Counted from the first letter of the stretch, positions 1 to 10,791 are shown. The stretch is DNA of 64,000 bases from Simmondsia chinensis (GCA_018398585.1 JAGTTD010000022.1:6392001-6456000); one strand, 5' to 3'. Made by a program: numbers and translations. Notes: a model not told the origin generated them from the letters alone.

Positions 1-433
1 ATACAAGAGTGGATGTCTGTAATGACCTCTCTTTTCTCAAGATTTTGGCCTATATTTATAGATTTACAATGGTGGGTCCCTTCCCCATGCCGAGTTAGGG
101 GCGGGGGGGTGGGTGCATTTCGCCCTATCGTAACTCGGGGTGTCGAGATACTGGATTTCGCATGACTGCTTCCTTGTCCATGTTTGCAGGTAGCTATTGC
201 TTGCTTGGACATGGGTGGTTTACACCTCGATATCGAGATGCATTTCTCCTTGAAGATCTTTTGTTGCTTTCCGTGTTCTTACTCAAGTGCTGTTTTATTG
301 CTATTATCAGTTAGTCCCCAGCCATTCTGCAAATGATTTTTCGTTTGTGGATCATCCTATGTTTTGCTATAAATATTCATGAGGCGTTTCTTTCTAAATT
401 CCCTCCTTTGAGAGCCTTAGACTTTATTTAAAC

Positions 434-1568
434 AATGGCTGAGCTGATGCCACTTTCGAGATTTTCTCCTATCTCTTTGTGAAGTCTCTTTTAAGGTTTC
501 GTACCTTATCCCGTTCCCGTTTCTGCCTTGTAAGTAGCCTTCATTTCTTAGACACTCATGTATCTCGCTCTTTGGATCGGTACATTGATGGCCTTCTCAT
601 CCAGTCTTGCTGCTACATTGACCCAGATGATATCTCAGTCTGTCTCGGTATGCCTACTACTGAGTCGGTTCTGCCCCTTTTTCCGTGGATTTCCTTTCCA
701 GTCATAAAAGAATTCTAGGCTGCCATGGGGGGCTAGTTTTGTGTAGGGAGTTAAACTCGATGGGCCCCTCTCGCTTATCCATCTTTAATCCGGCTACCCA
801 CTTCTACCTTTCTCTAGGTTCTTTAACTGAGGGGGCGTTATCCCTGTTCGTAGAGCGTCCCACAACCGCTATTCTTAGGTGCTGAGACTCCACTGCCTCT
901 GTTGGTTTCCTTATGACCTTGTTCCTGAGTTAGAAGGGGGCGAGTGGCCCAATACCCACAAGGTGTTTGCTTGGGAGGATGGTTGGGCTTACGAGGGCGA
1001 GTTATACATTGGAGGGCGAAACTTGTTGAATCATGTCCCGGTCTATACAGGTGATATCATTTACTTGATGTCGAATTGGGGTCCCTGTATCTCGGATTAG
1101 TCCCCTTTTTCCCGTAGTTATGTTGTCTGTTGGAGCACCCACCAGAATATGGCGGAGTTCTTATTCTTTCAATTGAGGACCCATCAGAGTATTGGATGAC
1201 ATGGGCCTATTCTAGTGGGATGGCCTTTCTGTTAGGGGGACTTCATTATGCTTAGTCCTGCTGCGTGGTTCGCTCTTTGGAGTGTGGTTGTTATGTGACC
1301 GTGACGAATTTTTCTCTTGGTTTCTCAACAAGATCGTTCACTATTGGTTCCCGGTTCCTCGGATGCGAGGTACATCATATGTTGCAGGCTTCTTGGTTTC
1401 GGGCCAGTATTTGATTTTCGCTTGTGAGGTATACCGTTGCCTTTGGATGGAGCTGACCACGGGTTCTTAGAGCGCCTGGGACGATACCCCAACAGGGGAC
1501 TCTTATCGTTTTATCTGTACGTGGGGACGCTTGACCCCGTGTTGTCGGGTCCTGCACTGCCTTTTTAG
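434..1568 (+). pseudogene. F-box protein pseudogene, left copy
   Basis: F-box proteins are the substrate-recognition subunits of SCF ubiquitin ligases; the N-terminal F-box binds SKP1. A TATA-like tataaat stands at 368-376. The ATG at 434 is followed by a frameshift, after which the F-box reads KSLLRFRTLSRSRF and then LHFLDTH, the usual spacing to the xFxxxH end of plant F-boxes. Downstream pieces (NPATHFYLSLGSL, NHVPVYTGDIIYLMSNWGP) look like the C-terminal associated domain of plant F-box proteins. The reading ends at TAG 1566-1568. Full length would be about 375 residues, normal for the family. Several frameshifts and stops break it, so it cannot make a protein. The F-box call rests on the N-terminal motif and overall length; the subfamily is not resolved. 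Confidence 0.6.
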
Positions 1569-2545
1569 GTTTATGTATTACTCTTTTTGGTTATCCTTAC
1601 TTATCGTGTGTCATTTTTCATTATTCCTTTTTATGAATGGATACACCCCTTAGGGGTATGCTTTTGTATTTGGGGTGTAAGAATGGCTTTAATGGAAAGG
1701 AATGGGCATTTTGTATTCCGATCCGAGTTGTGCTTTATGTTTTTCGGCTCTCTCTCTCTCTCTCTTTCTTTGTATATATATATATATATATTTTTTTTTT
1801 TTTTACTTTGAGTGTTTCCTTCTCTTTCACTTTCTGCACAGTGAGATGTGTTTTCCCCTCCCTTGAGACTCTCCTCGGTACCGAACTAAAAAGGGGGTAT
1901 TACTACCTTCTCATTTGTGGGTAAATCCTTGTTTTCCTTATGAGTTTTTCCTTCTTTCTCCTTTCTCTTTTCTTCTTTCTCTCGGGGTCTCGTTCGAAAT
2001 AGCGAGAAAAATCAGAGTTTTTTTCGCTTGAATTCGAACTTCTTGGCTCCAAATTGAAGGGGATTTTGCTTTCCGGTGTTTCACAGGTGCATCTTCTCTT
2101 CTCTCCCTTGAGTTCTTCTTCTTTTGGTGGCAAGGTTCGTGTTGATTTAAAGGTTTTATTTTCTTTCCCTATTTTTGTTAAAGAAGAACCATAATTTTTT
2201 TCCTTCCTCAAATTAGGCTTTTTCAGCGCGACTTGGAAGGGGCTTTTGCTCCCCTGTGCTTCGCGGGTGAGTCTTCAATCCTTCGTTTTAAGTTTTTCCT
2301 GGTTTAATGGTGGGTTTTGGGGCTGATTTTTATTTTTTCTTCTTCTCTTTCCTTATTTTACATGGCTCTTTTCATTTCTATGCTGCTTGGCTCTTTTCCC
2401 TCCTAGATGTTCAAGGAGGGGGAGTTTAGTGAGGGGATGCTCGACGAAGTACTCTTGTGGAAAGATAACACTGCAGTAACAGTGGGAGATGAATGGATTT
2501 CAGAAGCCGGGCTCTTCTCTCAAGTGGCAGACTGTAACTGTTGTG
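1569..2545 (+). other. Pyrimidine-rich 3' flank of left F-box pseudogene
   Basis: No gene seen. It holds a (TC)n-(TA)n-T(n) microsatellite run at about 1750-1803, C/T-rich tracts, and an internal diverged direct repeat (2054-2110 and 2236-2290, both built on GAAGGGG..TTTTGCT..C..GTG). The same block is present inverted at 4612-5517, where it reads purine-rich. A short open stretch from 2406 (MFKEGEFSEGMLDEV) is conserved in both arms, but I cannot assign it. Confidence 0.5.
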
Positions 2546-4611
2546 AATAGTGAGATTTTGAATACAAGTAAGTTCTTTAATTTTTACTATCTTTTCTTCC
2601 CCTTTTCTTGTACAGTTTGCTTCTTGTCTTCTCAATGGTATATAAGCGGAGCCATATTGAGGCCTCTTCTTCCTAGGTTGGAAGTGAGGATGGATCGTCT
2701 CCCAAGGTGGAGGGTATTGCAGCGGATCCATTAAATCGGTGTCCTCTGGGGGTAGCAGGTGGGACTGCTGGCATCCCGGAGGCTTTGGGCTCCTCGAGTT
2801 CAAACTTGATGGAGTTTTCACTGTCCTTTTTCAAGGGTCTTCCCATGTATGCTTCCGAGGAAGAGCGCCCTTCATCTATGCCGATTCCAGAAGGGGGTTT
2901 TGATGTTCTCCCAGATTAGGGCTGGTCTCATTCTAGGCTGTAAAGGAGGGGCAGGACGTGATTATGGCTGGTCCTTCCACTGCCCCGAAGGGTTTTGGTT
3001 CTTATGTTCTGGGCCCGAAGAAAGCTAATTCTCCTATATTTTCCTATACGTCTGCATTTTCGGATAATGTTGATGCCTATTAAGAGATATGTTCGTGTCA
3101 CATTCTTGTCGAAGATTCTGCTGGTTTGAACAAGATGTCTTCAGAGAATGCATCTACCTTTTTGTTGCAGGTGACTATCGCTTCTTATTGTTTTACTATT
3201 GCGTTTCATGAGTTTTATTCGAAAGAAAGTCCTGTTGCTTACTCCTCTTTCTTGTCCCTCTTGTTCTTGTGATAGTTCTTTGTGCGATTAGCTTTTGCCC
3301 TCCCTCATTGGAGACAATGCGCCCAAGAGGTGTAGGAGTTGCGTTGGCTAAATGGGAAACTTGAGTCTCAATTGTCTCAGTCGAGTTTTACTATATTGGA
3401 GCTTCGTTCCATCGTTTCGGAGCTGAACAACCATATCTCAGAGTTTTCACACTGCCGGAATTCCGAGATCATGGAGTCACCTAATACTAGAAGGGCTTTG
3501 ATATCTGGGGTTGGTTTTGCGGTGAAGAAAGTGAAGTACTTGGATTAGAATCTAGGGGTTCCTTTCCTTCAAGAAGTCTTTTTCTCGATCTTCCAGGATA
3601 TGAAGGTGAGAAGATCAAGTTCAGTCAACTCTTTGGATCCCACAAAGGTTGCCCTGCATTAGCCAGGGTTGTTTTGTTATTCCTCCCATTTGTCTTTCGG
3701 AGGTTTTAACGAGGATCTTTTAGTTTTTTGTGTTAACTATTTACTTATGTGCTTTGTAGATTTCAGAAGGAATATTTGACATGGAATAGATTGTGTGACT
3801 GCTTGTCCCTTCTTTTATTTTTTTCTTGGATTAATCTATTTGGAAATGACGTCTTAGTTAGTAATTTTACGAATTTTGGATGTGTTTCGCCTGTCTTAGG
3901 AGGGCCTATGGCTTGCACGCATTCCGCCCTCCACCTTTTTAAAAAAAGGCTTGATGTTTTAGACGCGTTTTGCTTTTTGCTTGAGAAGGGCTTACGGTTA
4001 TGGACGTATTTTGTCGACCTATCAAGGGCTTACGACTCAAACGTGTTTTGTCACATGTACAAGAAGGACTTACGGTTTTGGATGTATTTTGCTTGCCTGT
4101 TGAGGTCTTATGGCTCAAATGAGTTTTGTCACCTGCCTAAGAAGGATTACAGTTTTGAACGCATTTCGTCAACTTGTTGAGGGCCTATGGCTCAAACGTG
4201 TTTTGTCACCCACCTGAGAAGGACTTATGGTTTTTTGTATTTCACCTTCTTGAGAAGGGCTTATAGTTTTGACTTGTTTCGCCCACTTGAGAAGGGCTTA
4301 CAGCTTTAACCTTTTTTGTCTGCCTGAGAAGAGCTTACAGCTTTGACCTGAGAAGGGCTTACAGCTTTGACGTATTTCGCCTGCCTGAGAAGGGCTTACA
4401 ACCTAAGTGCATCTCGCTAGCCTGAGGAGGGCTTATGGCTTAAGTGCATCTCGCCAGCTTGAGGAGGGCTTACACCCCAGCCTGAGAAGGATCTACGGTT
4501 TTGAACGTATTTCGCTATACCTGTTGAGGGCTTACTGCTCAAAAATGTTCGTCACCTGCTTGAAAAGGGCTTACGGTTTTGAGGTATTTTCCTTCCTGAG
4601 AAGGGCTTACA
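2546..4611 (+). other. Spacer between inverted arms, broken ORFs
   Basis: Single-copy spacer between the two arms. Open pieces at 2690-2919 and 3339-3548 are short and interrupted by stops. The second (WLNGKLESQLSQSSFTILEL) has heptad-like spacing that suggests a coiled coil, as in C-terminal parts of plant retroelement proteins, but I do not recognise a family. The last 700 bases are the tandem array described separately. It is probably decayed retroelement interior. Confidence 0.35.
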
Positions 4612-4620
4612 GTAGACGCT
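3890..4620 (+). repeat. Degenerate tandem array, units of about 35-45 bp
   Basis: At least fifteen units share the core GAGAAGGGCTTACGG (variants GAGGAGGGCTTATGG, GAGGGCCTATGG), followed by a variable TTTGACGTATTTCGCC-type segment. Unit length varies and both halves drift. It is an imperfect minisatellite of the kind found in interiors of large non-autonomous plant LTR elements. The spacers are homologous to one another, unlike CRISPR. Confidence 0.75.
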
Positions 4621-5517
4621 GCCACCAGAGAGGAGAGCCCTGCTTCCGCAATCCTCTAACCTCCCACGGTTACGCAATGTCATCTACCCATAAGAGGATT
4701 TATTCGAGCATCCCCTCGCTCAACTCCCCCTCCTCAAACATCTTGGAGGGAAAAGAGATGGGCAATGCAGAAATGAAAAGACCCACGTAAAATAAGGAAA
4801 GAGAAGAAGAAAAAATCAAAATCAGTCCCAAAACCTACCATTAAACCAGGAAAAACTTAAAGCAAAGGACTAAAGTCCCACCTGCAAAGCACCAGGGAGC
4901 AAAAGCCCCTTCCAAGTCGCGCTAAAAAGCCTAATTTAAGAAAGGAAAAATTAGAGTTCTTCTATAACAAAAACAGGGAAAGAAAAGAAAACCTCTAAAT
5001 CAACTCGAATCTCGCCACAAAAAGAACTCCTCAAGGGAGAGAAGAGAAGACACACCTGCGAAGCACCAGGAAGTAAAAGCCCCTTTCGATTTGGAGCCAG
5101 GAGGGTTGGATTCAAGGAAAAAAAGCTCCGGAATTTTTCTCACTATTTTGAACGAGACCCCAAGAGAAAGAAGAAAAGAGAAAAACTCATAAGGAAAAAC
5201 AAGGATTTACCCACCACAAATGAGAAAGTAGCAAGATCCCCTTTTCAGCTCGGTACCGAGGAAAGTCTTAAGGCAGGGGAAAACACGTCTCACTATGCAG
5301 AAGGAAGAAAGAGAAAGGGGAAGAAGAGAAAGAGAAAGCAGAAAAACATAAAGCACAACTCAGACCGGAATACAAAACGCCCATTCTTTTCCATTAAAGC
5401 CATTCTTACACCAGAAATACAAAAGCATACCCCTAAGGGGTGTATCCATTCACACAAAAGAATACCAAAAAATGATAAACGCTAAGTAAGGATAACTAAA
5501 GTGACTAATACATAAAC

Positions 5518-6640
5518 CTAAAAAGGCAGTGTGGGACCCAACGGCTCGGGATAAAGTGTCCCCACGTATGGATACAACGATAAGAGTCCTTTGTAGGGGT
5601 ACCATCCCAGGCGCTCTAAGAACCCATGGTCAGCCCCATCCAAACGGCAACGGTATATTCCACCTTTGCAAGCAAAAATCAATTACTGGCCCGAAACCAA
5701 TAAGCCCACATCGTATGATGCGCCCCACATCCAAGGAACTGGAACCAATAGTGAACGCTATTGTAGAGAAACCAAGAGGAAAAGTTGTCACGATCACGTA
5801 ACAACCACGCCCCGAAGTGCGAACCATGTAGTAGGACTGGGCATAATGAAATCCCCCTAACATAAGGGGCATCCCACCGAAATAGGCGCACGGCATCACA
5901 ATGAGTAATACTCTGATGGGTCCTCGATAGAAAGAATAAGAACTCCGCCGTATTTTGGTGGGTGCTCCAACGGACGACATAAGCACGGGAATAAGGGGAC
6001 TGATCCGAGATATAGGGACCCCAATCGAACATCAAGTAAATGATATCGTCTATACAGGCCGGGACATGAAGCAACAAGTTTTGCCCTCCGGTGTATAACT
6101 CGCTCTTTTAAGCCCAACCGTCCTCCCAAGCAAACACCTTGTGGGTATTGGGCGCTCGCCTCCTTCTGACTCCAGAATAGGGTCATAAACTTGTATATGG
6201 AAAAAGAAACCAAAGGAGGTGGTGGAGCCTCATCACTCGAGAATAGCGGTCATGGGATGCTCAACGAACAGGGATAACGCCCCCCAGTCAAAGAACCTAG
6301 AGGAAGGTAGAACCGGGTTGAACTCCCTACACAGAACTAGGCCCCCCACGATAGCCCAGAATCCTTTTATGACTGGAAAGGAAATCCATGGAAGAACGGT
6401 GCAGAACAGTCTCAATAGGGTACCGGGACAGACCGAGATATCATCTTGGTCAATGTAGCAGTGATACTAGATGAGAAGGCCAACAATGTACTAATCCAAA
6501 GAGCGGGATGCATGAGTGTCTATGAAATGACGGCTAGTTACAAGGTAGAAATGGGAATGGGATGAGGTATGAAACCTTAAAAGAGACTTCATAGGGAGAT
6601 AGGAGAAAATCTCGAAAGTTACATTCTTTGGGTCAGCCAT
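5518..6640 (-). pseudogene. F-box protein pseudogene, right copy
   Basis: Homolog of 434-1568 on the opposite strand. Start ATG is the complement of 6638-6640; here the frame stays open into the F-box (MADPKNVTFEIFSYLPMKSL, then LLRFHTSSHS), which gives the more convincing F-box match: a hydrophobic EIFSYLPMKSLLRF core with the conserved Leu-Pro. The C-terminal part preserves stretches such as RDRDNFSSWFLYNSVHYWF in other frames and ends at TAG (complement of 5518-5520). Frameshifts near 6400-6230 and 6100-5980 and several stops disable it. The expected product is about 374 residues. It would have been an SCF substrate receptor; target and subfamily are unknown. Confidence 0.65.
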
Positions 6641-6964
6641 TGTTTGAATAAAGTCTAAGGCTCTCAAAGGAGCAATTCAGAAAGAAAAGCCTCCCCTATT
6701 AATACTTATATGATCCACAAATGAAATCATTTGCGGAATGTCGGGGCACTAACTGATAACAGCAATAAAACAACACTGGAGTATGAACACTGAAAGCAAC
6801 AAAAGATCTTCGGGGGCAAAATGCATCTTATTACCGAGATGTAAACCACCCATGTCCAAGCAAGCGACAGCTACCTGCAAACACGAACAAGGAAGCAACC
6901 ATTCGAAATCAAGTATCTCAACCCATGGGCCGCCACGCCTCGAGTTACGATAAGGCGAAATGTA

Positions 6965-6986
6965 CCCCCCCCCCCCCCCCCCCCCC
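6965..6986. repeat. Poly-C tract, 22 bases
   Basis: Uninterrupted C run in the right arm. The matching place in the left arm (about 108-120) is a short broken G run, so the tract expanded after the duplication. Confidence 0.95.
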
Positions 6987-7021
6987 AACTCGGCATGGGG
7001 AAGGGGCCCACCATTGTAAAT

Positions 7022-7480
7022 CTATAAATACATGCCAAAATCTTGAGAAAAAAAGAGGTCATTACAAACAAGCCTCCCATTAAAAAACCTGTACCCAAAA
7101 CAATCATCCTCTTCTTCATATACAAAACCAAGTAATTCATTTATAAAAGATGCATCAAATTTTATTACTTGGCCTAGAACATTTGAGGATAATTCAAGAG
7201 GAGAAGTTCTAGAAATTTTGAGTTTGAAGTAAAATTCGCATACTAGATCCGAGTATATCGGTTCCCTTATACTACAAATTTCAATCCAACCTACTCCTTC
7301 AAACGAAGTAAACAGTTCCCTTAAGTTATTTCTCCTAAACAATTCCTCAAGTTATTTCTCCTAACCCAAGTCCAATCGATAAATCTACCAAATAACACTT
7401 CTTTTTTGCGAAAAGGGTTGGTGCATTATCAAACTAGGAACCCGAGAACAAAAACCACTTTTATTGTTTTTGAACCTCTT
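7022..7480 (-). pseudogene. Plant transposon-protein domain fragment (minus copy)
   Basis: The minus-strand reading contains IYSDLVCEFYFKL, a GQVIKFDASFINELLGF stretch and a following acidic run. This pattern (LVxEFY..., then VxFxxxxINxLLG) resembles the 'putative plant transposon protein' domain common in non-autonomous plant LTR elements. It is the mirror copy of 7725-8110 plus. Past 7095 it runs into sequence shared with the inverted F-box arms, so the ORF is a chimera. Not functional; family call is from motif memory. Confidence 0.5.
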
Positions 7481-8110
7481 CTTATAAGTAGTTTCCAACC
7501 TTTTTGTGCGACCTATGACTTAAAGCTTTAAGAGATTCAAGCAAAATTTCGTGGTTGGGGTTAGGGTTTGTGAGAAAAAAGTGAAAATTTGAGATTTGTC
7601 CAAGATTGTCAAAGAGAATGAAATGTTTTTGAAAATAGATGAAGGTCCAACATTTCACTTTTTTCTCTCAAACCTTAACACCCTAACCACGAAATTTCAT
7701 TCGAATCTCTTTAAGCTTCAAGTCATGGGTTGTGCAAAGAGGTCGGAAGCTACTTCTAAGAAGAAGTCCAGAAATGATAAAGGTGCTTCTTCTTCTCGGG
7801 GTCCTAGTTCAGTAAAATCCTCTAACCCCTTCCTCAAAAAGGAAGTGTTATTTGGTAGATTTGTCGATTGGACTTGGGTTAGGAGAAATAACTTGGGGGA
7901 ATTGTTTGCTTTGTTTGGAGTAGATTGGATCAAAATTTGTAGTATAAGGGAACGGGTATACTTGGATCTAGTACGTGAAAGTTACTTCAACCTCAAAATT
8001 TCTAGAACTTCTCTTCTTGAGTGATAAAAGTTCTAGGCCAAGTAATAAAAGCATCTTTTATAAATGAAATACTTGGTTTGGTGTATGAAGAAGAGGATGA
8101 TTTTAGTTTC
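7050..8110. repeat. Imperfect palindrome centred near 7618
   Basis: Left arm about 7095-7600, right arm about 7640-8105, with a loop of about 40 bases. Matching landmarks are GTCCAATCGATAAATCTACC at 7371-7390 against its complement at 7855-7874, and the shared CCACGAAATTTCAT / complement near 7688 and 7541. Both arms carry the same transposon-protein 5' region. They stop matching at about 7095 and 8105. Arms are moderately diverged. Confidence 0.8.
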
Positions 8111-8780
8111 CCTTAAGATCTCTATCAATTTCCTCTCCCTGAATCTCACCGTGACTCCTTACTTAAACAAGTTTGGGGTGAAATACCACTTTTGAAACTT
8201 AATAAGCCTAACCCAAATTATTTAAGAATGGTGCTTAAATTGGCACATAAATTGATTTGCATGAACATCACCCCAAGATTGAGTGGCTCTGACTTTGTCT
8301 CAAACTTACATCTATTTCTTTTATCTTGACTCCTAAATGGCCAAAGAATTAATCTTGGGGATTTAGTCTTCAAATTTATGCTTCATATCCATTCTCGGAA
8401 GGCTAATCCCGCTTATGGCATGATTCTTACTTGTGTGTTCCAACATACTTTAAATAGATCATCACTTTTAAAGCCCCATTCCGCATTAAGATGACTCTAT
8501 TGAGACATCTTTGAAAAAATGGGTTTTGTTCTTAAACACAATGATTGGGTATAGAAAGAAAAAGGAGTTAGGAGAATAGTGAAATAGATTAAGAGAGAGA
8601 TGAGGAAGAGTAAAATTTTGATGATTGGATGGGTTAATGAGGAAGAACCTCAACAAGGACCTCCGAAAAGAAGGAGTGTAAGTGACCGACTTGCTTTCTC
8701 GGAAGAACAAGTGTCTTCCTTACACTCAAGTTTTGAAGAATTCCGCATTGAGACACAAGAATTTCACATTAAGACACAAT
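7725..8780 (+). pseudogene. Plant transposon-protein pseudogene (plus copy)
   Basis: ATG 7725 opens MGCAKRSEATSKKKSRND, a basic Ser/Lys-rich N-terminus typical of these proteins. It is followed by the RRNNLGELFALFGVDWIKI region and YLDLVRESYFNL. After a frameshift at about 8022 it continues as LVYEEEDDFSFP and later PNPNYLRMVLKLAHKLICMN and RINLGDLVFKFMLHIHSRKA, which is how the putative plant transposon protein domain usually proceeds. A glutamine/glutamate-rich end follows at 8600-8780. At least three stops and a frameshift break it. It lies upstream of, and in the same orientation as, the LTR starting at 9318, so it is probably the decayed interior of that element. Confidence 0.5.
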
Positions 8781-9317
8781 GAACGCTTCAAAAGATTTTA
8801 GACCCCAACACCAGTAGATTTTTTTTCAAACATTTGGAGCTACATTTTTTATTTCTTGTACATCATTATGCTTGAATTGAAAGAAATGCTATGATCCTTG
8901 ACGATGTTCGACATTTCTCTTTGTTTATGTATACTACTATTGCTTTTGATAGAGGGAATTGAATTTCTCTATCCCTTGTGCTTTTTGTTTATGAAAGGGG
9001 GCAGAAAAATTGATGTTTAGTTGATTTATTAAATATCTAAGGCTAATCATCTTGTGAAGTTTGTGTTTGATTGAGTTATGGTAAATATAATGTTCATATT
9101 AAGCTCTTGAATGCTTCATTTCCAATATGCACCAACGCTAGGAGGAGATACTTGAATTTGAATTTTTACTTGTTATATATTGCTCCATGACTTAATATAA
9201 AATGGTTATTTGTATATTTTGATCTATTAATACTTTTATGATGAATTCAATATTTCAACTTTCAAACTTTTAAGAAAAAACACCAAATATTTGCCATCAT
9301 TAAAAAGGAGGAAATTG
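8781..9317 (+). other. 3' untranslated interior up to the LTR
   Basis: AT-rich, no ORF. It ends with TTTGCCATCATTAAAAAGG (9290-9308), the polypurine-tract context that precedes the LTR in Sirevirus-like copia elements. I therefore read it as the 3' non-coding interior of the element whose 3' LTR begins at 9318. Confidence 0.5.
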
Positions 9318-9418
9318 TTGGCCCTAAAGGAAATACATTGTAATTTTGATAATAACATTATTAAAAGGGAAAATTGTTGGCCCTAAAAGAAATATATTGT
9401 GATTTTGATAATAACTTT
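9299..9418 (+). repeat. 60-bp tandem duplication of the PPT/LTR junction
   Basis: 9299-9358 and 9359-9418 are two copies of the block holding a purine run and TTGTTGGCCCTAAA, then ATTTTGATAATAAC. The LTR start is therefore present twice in tandem with several differences. Confidence 0.8.
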
Positions 9419-9654
9419 CATTTAGTGATTCAATGTATTTAAATTGTTCTAATCTTGTTTAAAAATGATTCATAAAGAAAGTTAGGAGAAAAATCACGAT
9501 GGTTCAAGAGGAAAATGATCAAAGTTGAAGAGAAGATTCATCCAAAATCAAGAGAATGAGATCTGAGTCCAAGCACTTCATGTTGTTTTTATTTTTATGT
9601 TTTAGGACTTCGGGATATCTCAATCGAATTAAATCTCAATAACGATATGTGATA

Positions 9655-9890
9655 AAGGAACATACCCAGTGTCTCAAGGGCTCCCGCTTATGCAGGGTCT
9701 CCGGGAGGCGGATGTAGGCAGCCTTCCCCCTTCAGAGTGTTAACCTGAAGAGAGGCCGTTTCCCAGTGCCCCCAACCTGAGGGTGAGAACTTCCTAGGAG
9801 GTCGCCCATCCTAGTACTTCTCTCGCCCAAGCACGCTTAACTTCGGAGTTCTAATGGGATCCAGTGACGGCGTGTTGGTGCCCTCTTTGG
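9655..9890 (-). mobile_element. 5S-rRNA-headed SINE, copy a
   Basis: On the minus strand it starts with a 5S-rRNA-derived head of about 100 bases and continues into the shared 3' module (GGAAACGGCCTCTCTTCAGG, then the purine-rich GAAGGGGGAAGGCTG and CGGGAGCCCTTGAG). It ends CACTGGGTATGTTCCTT without a (TTG) run. It is flanked by near-perfect 19-bp target duplications, TCAATAACGATATGTGATA at 9636-9654 and TCAATAATGATTTGTGATA at 9891-9909 (two mismatches). This shows that head and tail moved as one unit by target-primed reverse transcription. It sits inside the LTR. Confidence 0.85.
9783..9884 (-). pseudogene. 5S rRNA-derived head of SINE copy a
   Basis: The reverse complement reads GATCCCATTAGAACTCCGAA, GTTAAGCGTGCTTGGGCGAG and GGATGGGCGACCTCCTAGG, matching plant 5S rRNA from about nucleotide 20 to the 3' end with a handful of changes. 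The internal promoter region (box A, intermediate element, box C) lies in this part and is largely kept. It is part of a SINE, not a 5S gene cluster. Confidence 0.85.
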
Positions 9891-10302
9891 TCAATAATGA
9901 TTTGTGATACTCTAACAAAAATATTTTTAAAAATACTATGAAAGTTTGATTTCCAAATCTTATTTTGAAATCACTTAATTCAAATTCAAGCCAATTAAAT
10001 TTTTTAATAAAAATATTTTATAAATTGGTATTATGAAAAGTATGCTCAAAATAACAAGATCAAAAATTTTATTAAGGTGATATTCTAACTTTATTAGAAA
10101 ATCATTCATTCAAATAAATAAGCCAAACATGAAAATTAATTTAAAAACTAAGCTAAATATGGTAAATCAATCAAACTAAACAGTCAAAATCATTCAAATG
10201 CACCCAGGCGTGTCGAGTGTAGACACATAGAAGGGATGTGTTGACACATAGACATAAAATAGCCAACCAAATATCTTGTGTGTTGACACACAGCCTTGCA
10301 AC

Positions 10303-10791
10303 TAGGGATGGCAATGGGGCGGGGCGGGGCTGGTACGGGGGGTGTCTCCTCCATACCTGTACCCACCCCATTACTCGCCACGAGAATGAAGTGGATACCC
10401 GTACCCACCCCGGCGGGTACCAACTCATAACCGTACCCGCCCCATTACCCGCGGGCATCCAACGGGTATGCATTACCCGCCCCGTACCCTCTCTAATGTG
10501 AGTAGAAAATAATTATCTATACCAGGTCATATTAGTTATTTAATACTACTTTTAAAAATCAATTATATTTTTTAATAACATTGATAAACAATTTGGGTTA
10601 TTGAATTTAAACATGTATTTTTTTAATTTGAAGGCCAATTATATACAAAATAAAGCAGGTATGGCGGGTATGAGGTGGAGCGGGGCGGGTATGGAGCGGG
10701 GTGGGGCGGGTACAAAACTATACCCGTACCCGCCCCAAACGGGGTGGGTACCCGCGGGTAGCGGATTTTACCCGCCCCATTGCCATCCCTA
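10303..10791. mobile_element. hAT-type MITE, 489 bp
   Basis: Terminal inverted repeats start TAGGGATGGCAATGGGG at 10303 and end with the exact complement at 10791. Flanks CTTGCAAC (10295-10302) and CTTGCAAT (10792-10799) form an 8-bp target duplication with one mismatch, the hAT signature. Subterminal parts are crowded with GGTACCCG/CGGGTACC motifs, possible transposase binding sites. The AT-rich centre has no coding capacity. Nested in the LTR at 9318-11503. Confidence 0.9.

Larger units (their letters stand above)
1..2545 (+). repeat. Left arm of a 2.5 kb inverted duplication
   Basis: The plus-strand sequence matches the reverse complement of about 4612-7072. Matches run from the outer end (1-130 against 6950-7072), through the F-box pseudogene (434-1568 against 5518-6640), to the inner end (2415-2545 against 4612-4745). 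By eye the arms are clearly diverged, with indels and many substitutions, so the duplication is old. The outer end is cut by the window. The first 45 bases match the tail of the transposon-protein fragment at 7022-7072, so that fragment lay upstream of the F-box gene before duplication. Confidence 0.85.
4612..7072 (-). repeat. Right arm of the 2.5 kb inverted duplication
   Basis: Reverse-complement partner of 1-2545, carrying the second F-box pseudogene tail-to-tail with the first. The outer end runs straight into the transposon-protein fragment at 7022-7480. The two copies share their junctions, so the unit was copied as DNA rather than as two independent transposon insertions. Confidence 0.85.

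Noticed and set aside
434..1568. A functional F-box gene
   Set aside because: Multiple frameshifts and stops in both copies; no set of canonical introns restores the frame.
3890..4620. CRISPR-like array
   Set aside because: Repeat cores are degenerate, unit length varies, the spacers are homologous to each other, and this is plant nuclear DNA.
9783..9884. A functional 5S rRNA gene
   Set aside because: The 5' end is missing or altered, the sequence is fused to a SINE module, and the unit has its own target duplication; no tandem 5S array or terminator is present.
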